64,000 bases of DNA from Streptomyces cupreus (GTDB lineage Bacteria; Actinomycetota; Actinomycetes; Streptomycetales; Streptomycetaceae): assembly GCF_014257025.1 (NCBI RefSeq), contig NZ_JACMSF010000029.1, positions 1-64,000 of the forward strand. The letters run 5' to 3'. The notes beneath the pieces are model-generated. The model worked only from the letters and a program-made list of their open reading frames with translations. It was not told where the DNA came from and ran no database searches. Position 1 is the first letter of the stretch. Every line of letters begins with the position of its first letter. A program made the position numbers and the translations under genes. Shown here piece after piece: positions 37,368 through 45,351 of this stretch.

Positions 37368-37777
37368 CCCCGAGGCCGCATTCCACCGCCGCACGGCAGG
37401 CCGCCGAGGGCTTCACGGCCGCGGTCTGCCGGGCCGAGGGCGGCTGCGGCGCGGCGGACGGCCGCGTCCTCGAAGCACTGCGCGACGTGACCCGGCAGGT
37501 GCCGTTCGGGCTGCTCGTCGCCACCGGCTGCCTGGGCCGGCACCTGCATTGCCCCCACCACGAGGGCAACCAGGTGCCACGCGCGGGCCACCGCGTGGTG
37601 GTCCAGCCTTGCACCCGGGACCGTACGCCGCTCGGACCCGCGCTGGCCTTCGGCCCGCTCACGGATCCCACGCAGGCTGAAGCCCTGGCCGCCTGGCTGG
37701 CGGAGGGCCTGCACCAAGGGCGCCGCCCTCCGCGCCGCCTGCTGGCTGTACGTCCGTCGCGGCCCCCGGAGTCGTAA
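37364..37777 (+). CDS. Cys-rich ferredoxin-like protein of unknown function
   Basis: A 137-residue protein starting within the methyltransferase stop (ATGA). Cysteines occur as CRAEGGCG, then CLGRHLHCPHH and VVVQPC. The segment LLVATGCLGRHLHCP recalls the thioredoxin-like [2Fe-2S] ferredoxin fold, where CLGxC binds the cluster, but the spacing differs and one cysteine is replaced. The fold is therefore uncertain; it could bind zinc instead. Translational coupling to the methyltransferase implies a joint task. Confidence 0.6.
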   Translation: MTPRPHSTAARQAAEGFTAAVCRAEGGCGAADGRVLEALRDVTRQVPFGLLVATGCLGRHLHCPHHEGNQVPRAGHRVVVQPCTRDRTPLGPALAFGPLTDPTQAEALAAWLAEGLHQGRRPPRRLLAVRPSRPPES

Positions 37778-38402
37778 CGGCAGCGGGCACCGTCGTCGCA
37801 CCCAGGGACACCACGAACTGCGCCCAGCATGCCGGGCGCCCCAGCGAGCCGCCGTCCTCGCAGGCCCTCCCCACCACAACCACCACGACCGCAGGCTCAG
37901 CGGTCGGCGCATCCCGCGTCCCAGCTGCTCGGCGTGGCCCCCTGGGATGCCGACGGTCGACCGTGGCTTCAAGTGTGTCCCGAGGCCGGGAGTGCCCGGC
38001 TCCTGCCCTGCGCACCGGCTGCACCGGCTCTTCGCCGACGGGCGCCTCTCGGCCGCTGCAATGGCTCTGCGGTAGATCTCGACCGCCGCACCCGAGCAGG
38101 TCGCCGAGCGGCGACGGGCGGCTCCGCCGCTCGGTTCGCCGGCATCCCCAGACGCTGGACCTGCCCGGCCAGCCGCCCATGCCGCATCTCCGCGACCGGC
38201 AACTCTCGCCGAACGCCCGTATGAGGACGCCGCCGAGAACCACAGTGTGCCCTCGGCGTTACCCCTGCCATTGCGGTACGACACCGGCGCCCCGGGGCGT
38301 AAGTGGGTGCACGTGAGGGAAAGGTGCTATACGGCGAACCGCGGGAGGAAGTGTCGTCCGCGCTCGGCATGCCGGGACCTGGGCGCTCGGGGAGGGACAC
38401 GC
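37778..38402. other. Long intergenic region before the PLP decarboxylase-methyltransferase gene
   Basis: A stretch of 625 nt with no plausible coding frame on either strand. GTGCTATACGGCG at about 38,324-38,336 contains a -10-like TATACG. GGAGGG at 38391-38396 is the ribosome site of the next gene. No Zur box was found. Confidence 0.4.
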
Positions 38403-40508
38403 ATGGGCAGACCCTTGTACCTGGAACCTCGGCTTGGTCCCCGGTTGCAGGCCCTGCTCCACTCCCCCGGATTCCTGCACATGCTCACCGACGCACTGGG
38501 ATCACCGCTCAACGTGCTCGTGCCCGACCGGATCGCCGAGAACCTGGACCGGTTCCGGTCCGTGTACCGCAGACACCACCTGTCCGGGCAGGTCTTCTTC
38601 GCCCACAAGACCAGCCGGTCCAGCGCCCTGCTGCGGCGGCTCGCCGCGACGGACGCGGGAGTTGACGTCGCGTCGCTGGGCGAACTGCAGCACGCTCTCG
38701 GCGCCGGTTTCGTGTCCGACCGGATCGTGGCCACCGGGCCCAAAAACCCGGAGTTCCTGTGGCTGGCCGCCCGCACCGGGGTGACCGTCGGCGTCGACTC
38801 GCTCGGCGAGCTGGATCAACTCGCCGCTCTCGTCGGCAAACACGCGCTCCCCCGGGCCCGCGTCCTGCTGCGGTTGTCGGCATTCGAGGCGGTCGGCGTG
38901 CGGGTGCTGAGCCGACGCAGTCGCTTCGGCTCGCCCATACGCGAACTCCACACACTGCTGGAGACGGTCGAACGGCACAGTGACACGGTCGAACTGACCG
39001 GCGTGGCCTACCACTTGGACACCACCAGCCTGACCGAGAAGGCAATGGCCCTGGAGTGCTGTCTCACCGTTCTGGAAGAGTGCCGCAGCCGGGGGCTGCG
39101 TCCGCGAGCCGTGGACATCGGCGGCGGATTCGGCGTCAATTACCTCGCCGACCAGGAGCAGTGGGAGCACTACACAACGCAGCTGACGGAAGCCGTGCTG
39201 GGCAGGCGCCCGCCCCTGACCTGGCAGGGCCACGGTTACGGGCTGCGCAGCGAGGCCGGCACGCTGCCGGGAACGCTGGGGCTGTACCCGGCGCACCGGC
39301 CGGTCGCCGGTGAGCGGTATCTGGACGAACTGCTGGCGCAACCCGCCGCATCGCTGGGTGGCCGCCCGCTGGCCGCACTGCTGCTGGAGCACCTGTACGA
39401 CCTGCACATCGAACCGGGGCGGGCCTTGGTGGACCAGTGCGGGATCACGCTGGCGAAGGTGCTGGAGGTACGTGACTCCGGCGCGGGGGGTGATCTGCTG
39501 GTACGGCTGGCGATGAAGGCCGACGACATGGCCCTTGAAGAACACGGCGTGCTGATGGACCCCGTCGTCATCCCCAAGGACGGCACCGGAGTCCCCGCCG
39601 ACGCGGAACCCGTGGGTGTTCATCTCTTCGGCACCCTCTGCCTGGAGACCGACATGATCACCCGCAGGACGGTCTTCCTCCCGCGTAGGCCCGAGCCGGG
39701 CGATCTGGTGGCCTTCGCGAACACCGCCGACCGGATGGGGCTGAGCATGGCGACGGCCGAGATGTGGGTGGAACGCTGGGAGCGCCGGCAGCAGCGGTAC
39801 GCCGTCGGCCGCGAGGAGCGGTTCACGGTGATCGCCGATGTGGTAGAGCACATCACCGCTGACCGGGCGGACAAGCCTCTCGTGCTCGACCTCGGCTGCG
39901 GTCCCGGATCCCTGGCGGCACGGCTGGCCCGGCGGCTTCCGGACGCGGAGATCGTGGCGGTGGACATGGACCCGCTGCTGCTGGAGCTGGCCCGCACCCA
40001 GCACGGCTCTGCCGCCCGTTACGTCGAGGCGGTCGTCGGCGAGCCCGGCTGGATCCAGGCTCTGGGTCTGGACCGCCCGCTGGACGCGGCCGTCTCCACG
40101 ACCGGGCTGCACTACCTCACTCCGGACGTCCTGCGCCACACGTATGAACAACTCGCCGCGCTGCTGCGCCCCGGCGGCGTCCTGGTCAACGGAGATCATC
40201 TTGCGCCGGAGGGCAGCCCCGAGGCCGCCGGGCTCGTCGCCCACATCGGACGCCGCCAGGCCGAGCGGCAGCAGGTGTTCGCCCACGAGGACTGGGACTC
40301 CTGGTGGGCGGCCGTGGCCGACGAGCCGGAGCTGACCGACCTCCTCGCCGAACGCCGCCGCCGACAGCCACGCAACGGCACGAAGACTGGAACCGGCCCG
40401 GGCCTGCCGCTGTCCGCGCATGTACGGCTGCTGCGGCAGGCTGGGTTCACGCATGCCGGTCCGGTCTGGCAGTACGGCAACAGTTACGTCGTGGTGGCCA
40501 CCCGTTAG
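38403..40508 (+). CDS. Fusion of Y4yA-like PLP decarboxylase and SAM methyltransferase
   Basis: A 701-residue two-domain enzyme. Residues about 1-460 form a fold-III PLP decarboxylase of the DAP/ornithine type, closest in feel to Y4yA-family enzymes. The PLP lysine is in QVFFAHKTSRS (about residue 70), with the glycine loop VDIGGGFGVNY and the phosphate/dimer motif HIEPGRALVDQCG. Residues about 470-701 are a class I methyltransferase (LVLDLGCGPGSLAARLARR, IVAVDMDPLL, LRPGGVLVNGDH). Start ATG 38403 has GGAGGG 6 nt upstream. The two domains would decarboxylate or process an amino-acid-like substrate and methylate the product. The context between two zinc importers suggests metallophore synthesis; this is unproven. 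Confidence 0.8.
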   Translation: MGRPLYLEPRLGPRLQALLHSPGFLHMLTDALGSPLNVLVPDRIAENLDRFRSVYRRHHLSGQVFFAHKTSRSSALLRRLAATDAGVDVASLGELQHALGAGFVSDRIVATGPKNPEFLWLAARTGVTVGVDSLGELDQLAALVGKHALPRARVLLRLSAFEAVGVRVLSRRSRFGSPIRELHTLLETVERHSDTVELTGVAYHLDTTSLTEKAMALECCLTVLEECRSRGLRPRAVDIGGGFGVNYLADQEQWEHYTTQLTEAVLGRRPPLTWQGHGYGLRSEAGTLPGTLGLYPAHRPVAGERYLDELLAQPAASLGGRPLAALLLEHLYDLHIEPGRALVDQCGITLAKVLEVRDSGAGGDLLVRLAMKADDMALEEHGVLMDPVVIPKDGTGVPADAEPVGVHLFGTLCLETDMITRRTVFLPRRPEPGDLVAFANTADRMGLSMATAEMWVERWERRQQRYAVGREERFTVIADVVEHITADRADKPLVLDLGCGPGSLAARLARRLPDAEIVAVDMDPLLLELARTQHGSAARYVEAVVGEPGWIQALGLDRPLDAAVSTTGLHYLTPDVLRHTYEQLAALLRPGGVLVNGDHLAPEGSPEAAGLVAHIGRRQAERQQVFAHEDWDSWWAAVADEPELTDLLAERRRRQPRNGTKTGTGPGLPLSAHVRLLRQAGFTHAGPVWQYGNSYVVVATR

Positions 40509-40545
40509 GCGAAGCACTTCCACGGCACTCGCGTCCGGTGAACGC

Positions 40546-40580
40546 GACGGCCGGCCCCCGTGATGCGTGGGCCGACCGTC
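40546..40580. terminator. Bidirectional terminator between convergent genes
   Basis: GACGGCCGGCCC (40546-40557) pairs with 40569-40580 with one mismatch around an 11-nt loop. It lies between the decarboxylase-methyltransferase gene and the end of the surface-anchored importer operon. Confidence 0.65.
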
Positions 40581-40586
40581 GGAGTG

Positions 40587-41459
40587 TCACCGTCCGGCGG
40601 GCAGGGGGGCGGCGCCGTCCGGGCGTCGGACGAGCTTCGCCAGGAGCCCATGCCGGGGTGCCAGGCACCAGGTGAGGAAGAACAGACCGGTGAGCACCAC
40701 TACCACGGAGCCGCCCGCGGCGAGGTCGTAGGCGTACGACACGTACAGGCCCGCGACGCTGCCCGCGCAGCCGATGAGCGATGCCAGCAGGGTCATCGCC
40801 CACAGCCGTTCGGTGAGCATGCGGGCGGTGGCGGCGGGGGTGATGAGCAGGGCGAGGACGAGGATGTTGCCGACTGCTTCCAGGGACATCACGATCGTCG
40901 TGGTGACGACGACGTAGAGCGCCAGGTCAAGGCGGAATACCGGCAGGCCCGTGGCGCGTGCCGTTTCGCGGTCGAGACTGACGGCGACCAATTCCTTGCC
41001 GATCGCCAGCACCACGAGGACGAGTACGGCACCGATGGCGGCCACGGTCCATACGTCCGTCGTACTCACCGCCAGAACCTGTCCGAACAGGAAGGAGGAC
41101 AAGTCCGTCGTCCAGCTGTCCCTGGTGGAGACCAGGACGATGCCGAGGCCGAAGGCGAAGGCGAAGAAGACGCCGATGACGGTGTCCTCCTTCAGCCGCC
41201 GGTTCTGGGAGACGAAGGCGATCAACACTGCGGTGGTGATGCCGGCCGCGGCGCCGCCGAGCAGGAGGTTGCCCTCGAAGGCGTAGGCGAGCGCGACGCC
41301 CGGGAAGGCCGAGTGGGCGACCGCGTCACCGATGAACGCCATGCCGCGCAGCACGACGTACACGCCGACGACGCCGCACACCAGGCCGATGATCGCGGCG
41401 ACGGTGAACGCCCTTTGCATGAAGGGCAGTTGCCACGGGTCGGTGAGGAACTCGATCAC
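40587..41459 (-). CDS. Anchored-repeat-type metal ABC importer, permease
   Basis: A 290-residue ABC-3 permease (TIGR03770-like). Features are GVYVVLRGMAFIGDAVAHSA, with the GDAVAHSAFPG loop typical of Mn/Zn permeases, and LVLALLITPAATARMLTERL near the end. The GTG at 41459 overlaps the ATPase stop by 4 nt. It is the last gene of the six-gene minus-strand operon that begins at 47663 behind a Zur box. It moves the metal delivered by the binding lipoprotein of the same operon. Confidence 0.9.
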   Translation of the reverse strand: MIEFLTDPWQLPFMQRAFTVAAIIGLVCGVVGVYVVLRGMAFIGDAVAHSAFPGVALAYAFEGNLLLGGAAAGITTAVLIAFVSQNRRLKEDTVIGVFFAFAFGLGIVLVSTRDSWTTDLSSFLFGQVLAVSTTDVWTVAAIGAVLVLVVLAIGKELVAVSLDRETARATGLPVFRLDLALYVVVTTTIVMSLEAVGNILVLALLITPAATARMLTERLWAMTLLASLIGCAGSVAGLYVSYAYDLAAGGSVVVVLTGLFFLTWCLAPRHGLLAKLVRRPDGAAPLPAGR

Positions 41460-42199
41460 GCTACGGCTCCGATCGCGCGGTCGAGGCCGAAGGCCCGCAG
41501 CATCTGGTCGGGGTCGGCGAGGATGTCGGGGCCGCCCTCGGCGACGACCGTGCGGTTGATCAGCGCCACCCGGTGGCAGGTGCGGGCGGCGGCCGCCAGG
41601 TCGTGGGTGGTCATCAGCAACGCCCTGCCCTCCGTGGCCAGTCGGCCGAACAGCTCGTTCAGGAGGTCCTGGGTGGGGACGTCGACTCCGGTGAACGGCT
41701 CGTCGAGGAGCAGGATGCGCGGGCCTGCGGCCAGGGCGCGGGCCACCAGGACCCGCTGCCGCTGGCCGCCGGACAGCTCGCCGATCGGGCGCCGACGCAG
41801 GTCGGCGAGCCCAGTCAGCTCCAGTGCCTCGTCCACCGCGGCCCGGTCGGCCGCGCCCGGGCGGCGCAGCCAGCCCATCTGCCGGGTACGGCCGGTGAGG
41901 ACGGCGCCCGCGATGTCGATGGGGAAGTCCCAGGCGAACTCGTGCCGTTGCGGCACGTACCCGATGCTCCGCCCGCCGCGCCGCCCGGTCCGGCCTTCGA
42001 CGGCCACATCTCCGCCAGCCAGCGGAACGAGCCCGAGCACGGCGCGCAGGAGGGTCGTCTTGCCGGCGCCGTTCGGGCCGATGAGGCCGACCAGCTCGCC
42101 TGCGTCGACGGTCAGGTCGGCCTTCTCCAGGGCCGTACGTCCGCCGAGGACGACGGTCGCACCGGCGACCCGCAGCAGCGGGTCCGCGCTGTCAGCCAC
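41456..42199 (-). CDS. Anchored-repeat-type metal ABC importer, ATPase
   Basis: A 247-residue ATPase (TIGR03771-like). Walker A GPNGAGKTT, signature LSGGQRQRV, Walker B ILLLDEPFTGVD, switch TTHD; GRTRQMGWLRRPG matches the metal-ATPase insert seen in importer 1. GTG 42199 is chosen because GGAGG lies upstream. It overlaps the upstream wall-protein gene by 8 nt. Longer frames upstream are only read-through of the wall-protein gene in another phase. Confidence 0.88.
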   Translation of the reverse strand: MADSADPLLRVAGATVVLGGRTALEKADLTVDAGELVGLIGPNGAGKTTLLRAVLGLVPLAGGDVAVEGRTGRRGGRSIGYVPQRHEFAWDFPIDIAGAVLTGRTRQMGWLRRPGAADRAAVDEALELTGLADLRRRPIGELSGGQRQRVLVARALAAGPRILLLDEPFTGVDVPTQDLLNELFGRLATEGRALLMTTHDLAAAARTCHRVALINRTVVAEGGPDILADPDQMLRAFGLDRAIGAVA

Positions 42200-43733
42200 G
42201 TGCGGTCCTCCTGCGCCGGGCGGCCAGGAAGGCCACGGCTCCCACTGCGGTGAGCGCGGCAGCGGCCGAGCCCAGGAGGACGGGCTGACCGGCGCCGGTG
42301 GAGGCCATCGAGCCGTCGGTGTCGTCGGTCGAAGAGCCGCCCGTGGAGCCGGAGTCGGTGGCGGAGCCTGGCGTGTCCGAAGAAGAGGAGCCGGACGTCC
42401 CGGAGGTTCCCTTCCCCGAGCCGTCACCTGGCGTCACGGTGCCGGGGTCGGTGTCGCCGACCGCGAACGTCACCGTCTCCGTGTCGGAGACCTTTGTGCC
42501 GTTCGCCAGCGTGCCGCTCATCTTGAAGGTGAGCCGGTACGTCCCCTGCTTGGTGAACGCCCATCCGCCGTGTGCGTGCGTGTTGGCGGGCACGTCGAAG
42601 GAGTCCGGTACCCCGTCCTTGCTGTTGAACAGGACGTTCGCGCCCGACATCGCGTCGTACGTGTAGAGGGCGTAGGTCCCCGGACCGTCGACCTTGGTGA
42701 GTGAGAACTCCACGCCTGACTTGGTCACCCCGGCCTTGATGTTGTCCGTCGACCAGCCGGGCCACAGCAGCCCCTCTTGCTGCACCTGATCGAGCAGCCA
42801 CACCGGGTCGCCTTCCTTGCCGAGGAATGCGAAGTCGTCGCCTGCCGGGAGGGTGTTCTTCGCCGCGGGCTTGACGTGCAGCACCACGGAGGAGGGCTCG
42901 CGCCAGGTGGTCTTCCCGGAGACGGTGCCGTCCTTGAGGTGGATCTGCAGCTTGTTGTCGACGACGCGGGCGGCGAAGTCGACATGACCCTCGTCGAGGA
43001 CCTTCCTGTCGGACACCACATCGGCGGATGCCGTGGTGGCGGCGAGGGCGGTGCGTCGCTCGGCCTCGGCCACCTGGGTAACAGCCTTCCCGGCCGCCGG
43101 CATCGGCTGCGCCTCCTTGGAGGCTTCCCCGGTGGGAGTCTCCTCGGCGACCGGCTCCTCGGCGACCGTGTCCTCTCCGTCCGCTGTGTCCCCGACCAGC
43201 ACCGTGTACACGGTCCCGACGGACAGTTCCCGCCCGTCCGCGGCCGTGGCCTCGGCGGTGAGGATGACCCGGTACGTGCCGTCCTGGCTGAACTCCCAGC
43301 GGGTGCCGCCCACTTGGCCCACCGGCAGCTCGCGCTCGTCACGTACATCGTCCGCACTGTCGAACAGCAGCGCGTCCTCGGCGCCGCCGCGTTCCCGCCC
43401 GTCCTCGGCCGAGTACACCTTGAGGTCACCGGGACCGTCGAGCCCGGTCAGCGACCACCGCACGGTGTCTCCGGTCACCGTGCCCTCGGGTACGCCGGTG
43501 GTGTCCCACCCGGGTGCCGAGGCGTCTGCCACGCCCGCGCCGCCGACCTCGATCACATGGGCGCCCTCGGCCGGATCGAGGGTCAGCATCCCCTCCGCAT
43601 AAGCGATACGGCCGAGTCCGGGCCCTCCCGCCCGCGTCGTACCGTCGTCGGCGAGGGCGACGCCGCCCCCGGCCAGGGTGGCCGCGAGCACGACCGCCAC
43701 GGCGACCCGCTGAACCCTTCGCATGCCCCTCAT
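42192..43733 (-). CDS. Surface-anchored repeat protein of the metal importer (wall protein 2)
   Basis: A 513-residue exported protein. Its signal peptide is VQRVAVAVVLAATLAGGGVA. Two repeats of the actinobacterial surface domain (choice-of-anchor M, TIGR03769/TIGR03773-like) follow: repeat 1 ends GTRWEFSQDGTYRVIL. Repeat 2 starts LDEGHVDFAARVVDNKLQIH and contains the HAHGGWAFTKQGTYRLTF metal-ligand-like HxH. A Ser/Thr/Gly spacer leads to SMASTGAG, a LAxTG-like sortase motif, then a membrane helix and RRRR. The ATG at 43733 overlaps the lipoprotein stop (ATGA). It probably captures or relays metal at the wall; that role is inferred from operon context. Confidence 0.85.
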   Translation of the reverse strand: MRGMRRVQRVAVAVVLAATLAGGGVALADDGTTRAGGPGLGRIAYAEGMLTLDPAEGAHVIEVGGAGVADASAPGWDTTGVPEGTVTGDTVRWSLTGLDGPGDLKVYSAEDGRERGGAEDALLFDSADDVRDERELPVGQVGGTRWEFSQDGTYRVILTAEATAADGRELSVGTVYTVLVGDTADGEDTVAEEPVAEETPTGEASKEAQPMPAAGKAVTQVAEAERRTALAATTASADVVSDRKVLDEGHVDFAARVVDNKLQIHLKDGTVSGKTTWREPSSVVLHVKPAAKNTLPAGDDFAFLGKEGDPVWLLDQVQQEGLLWPGWSTDNIKAGVTKSGVEFSLTKVDGPGTYALYTYDAMSGANVLFNSKDGVPDSFDVPANTHAHGGWAFTKQGTYRLTFKMSGTLANGTKVSDTETVTFAVGDTDPGTVTPGDGSGKGTSGTSGSSSSDTPGSATDSGSTGGSSTDDTDGSMASTGAGQPVLLGSAAAALTAVGAVAFLAARRRRTARG

Positions 43734-45265
43734 CAGGCGTCCTCCCTCAGGCACTTGGCGAGCTCGGTCGCGTTGTGCCGCATCATCGATACGTAGTCGT
43801 GGACCTCGTCGTCGAACGAGTCGCCGTAGATCGTGCAGATCCCGACCCCCTCGTCCTCGGCGACCCGGCGCAGCACGTCGGCCCGCGCCGCGAGGTTCGG
43901 TTCCAGGAACACCGACGGGACCTTCTTCTCCCGGATGGTGTCGCCGAGTTCCTCCACCTCGGCCGCGCTCGGCTCCTGGTTGGGCACGGGCACGACGAAG
44001 CCCGCGACCTCCATGCCGTACGCCTTGGCGAGATACCCGAAGGCGTCGTGGGTGGTAATCAGCTTGCGGTTCTGCTCCGGCACGGTGGCGAGCTTCTTGG
44101 CGACCTCCTCGTCCAGGGCGCCGAGGGTCTTCAGATAGGCGGCGGCGTTCTTTTCGTACGTCGCCTTCCCGTCCGGGTCCGCCTTGATCAGCTCGGCCTC
44201 GATCCGCCGGACGTACGCCGCCGCGTTGGCGACGTCCGCCCAGGCGTGCGGGTCCATGTCGCCGTGCACGTGCTTGCCGATGACGGCCTGCGGCAGTACC
44301 CACAGCTCGTCGCCCGCCTCGCCGAGGAAGGAGTACGGCTTCTCCTTCGGCACGGTCTCCTTGGCCCGGTCAGGCACATTGAGCACCACGTCATCGGCTG
44401 CGAGCCGCGCCGGTTCGCCGCTGGTGTCGTCGTCGGCGCGGACGTACACCTTCCCGGTCTCGGCGTTGAGCGCGACATCGGCGTGCCCGCCGTCGAGCAC
44501 GGTTGCCCCCGCGGGCACCTCTGCGTCGTCGCCGACGGTGAAGGTGAAGGTGCCGCTGCCGATGTCCTCGGTCTTCCCGTCGAGGGTCTCGGTCCGCCCC
44601 TCGACAGTCAGCCAGTACGTTCCGGGCTCGCTGAACGCCCAGTTGACGTGCGTGTGCGCCTCGGGCGGCAGGGTGAAGGAGTCGGCGCCGTCGAGGCCGT
44701 CGGCGGAGTCGATGTACACCTGAGGCTTGCCGAGCGTGTCGGTGAGATACACGCACAGCTCGCCGGGCCCTTCCAGCTTCGTGGCCGTCGTACGGACCTG
44801 GGAGCCGTCTCCGGCGACCTCGCCCTCTACGGCCCAGCCGAGCCACAGCACGTCCAGCCCGAGGTCCTCCTCCAGCTTGATCACCGTGCCGCCGTACTGC
44901 TCCAGCTTCTCGGCGATCTCGATCTTCGGGACGGACTTACGGGCGTTGCTGTGGACCATCTTCATGATCCCGGGCTCTTCGAGCAGCAGCCCGTTGCTGA
45001 ACACGACGTCGGCCTTGGCGACCTTGGCCGCGTCGCCGGGGCTGGGCTCGTAGGAGTGCGGGTCGCCGTGGTGCGGCACGATCGAGGTGACGTCGACGCG
45101 GTCGCCGCCGACCTGCTCGACAAGGTCGGCGATGATCCCGGTGGTCGTCGACACCGTCAACTCCGCATCGGACGATCCGGTTTGAAGTCCGCTGCACCCG
45201 GAGAGCAGGGCGCTCGCCGCGACCAGCGCGACGGTGGCGGTGGTACGTCTGGGGTGGCCCCGCAT
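43733..45265 (-). CDS. Metal-binding lipoprotein with inserted surface-repeat domain
   Basis: A 510-residue cluster-9 binding protein (TIGR03772-like), much longer than the usual 300. The lipobox is ALLSGC. The first lobe has His in HHGDPHSYEPSP. From about residue 140 to 345 a complete surface-repeat domain is inserted (VLWLGWAVEGEVAGDG, AHTHVNWAFSEPGTYWLTV, LDGGHADVALN). The second lobe follows with DMDPHAWADVANA, ITTHDAFGYLAKAYG and ICTIYGDSFDDEV, completing a His3Asp zinc-type site. ATG 45265 has AAGGAGGAG upstream. The fusion links capture domain and transporter receptor in one chain. Confidence 0.9.
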   Translation of the reverse strand: MRGHPRRTTATVALVAASALLSGCSGLQTGSSDAELTVSTTTGIIADLVEQVGGDRVDVTSIVPHHGDPHSYEPSPGDAAKVAKADVVFSNGLLLEEPGIMKMVHSNARKSVPKIEIAEKLEQYGGTVIKLEEDLGLDVLWLGWAVEGEVAGDGSQVRTTATKLEGPGELCVYLTDTLGKPQVYIDSADGLDGADSFTLPPEAHTHVNWAFSEPGTYWLTVEGRTETLDGKTEDIGSGTFTFTVGDDAEVPAGATVLDGGHADVALNAETGKVYVRADDDTSGEPARLAADDVVLNVPDRAKETVPKEKPYSFLGEAGDELWVLPQAVIGKHVHGDMDPHAWADVANAAAYVRRIEAELIKADPDGKATYEKNAAAYLKTLGALDEEVAKKLATVPEQNRKLITTHDAFGYLAKAYGMEVAGFVVPVPNQEPSAAEVEELGDTIREKKVPSVFLEPNLAARADVLRRVAEDEGVGICTIYGDSFDDEVHDYVSMMRHNATELAKCLREDA

Positions 45266-45297
45266 GGGGCTCCTCCTTCTCTCGAACACGACAATGC

Positions 45298-45345
45298 CGC
45301 GTACGACGGACCGGGTGGCTGCCATGCGCCGGTCCGTCGTACGCG
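45298..45345 (-). terminator. 17-bp perfect hairpin inside the surface operon
   Basis: 45298-45314 pairs perfectly with 45329-45345 around a 14-nt loop. It sits between wall protein 1 and the lipoprotein gene. It is probably a partial terminator or an RNA-stability element giving more of the upstream surface proteins than of the transporter, since the downstream genes have no other obvious promoter here. Confidence 0.65.
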
Positions 45346-45351
45346 GAGCTT

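Noticed and set aside
36893-38284. Long minus-strand frame opposite the methyltransferase and Cys-rich genes
   Set aside because: Composition is Arg/Ala/Ser-rich shadow coding of a GC-rich gene; no ribosome site or family motif, while both plus-strand genes have them.
36561-40508. Classical siderophore or NRPS cluster
   Set aside because: No adenylation, condensation or carrier domains and no NIS synthetase are present; only decarboxylase and methyltransferase functions are visible.
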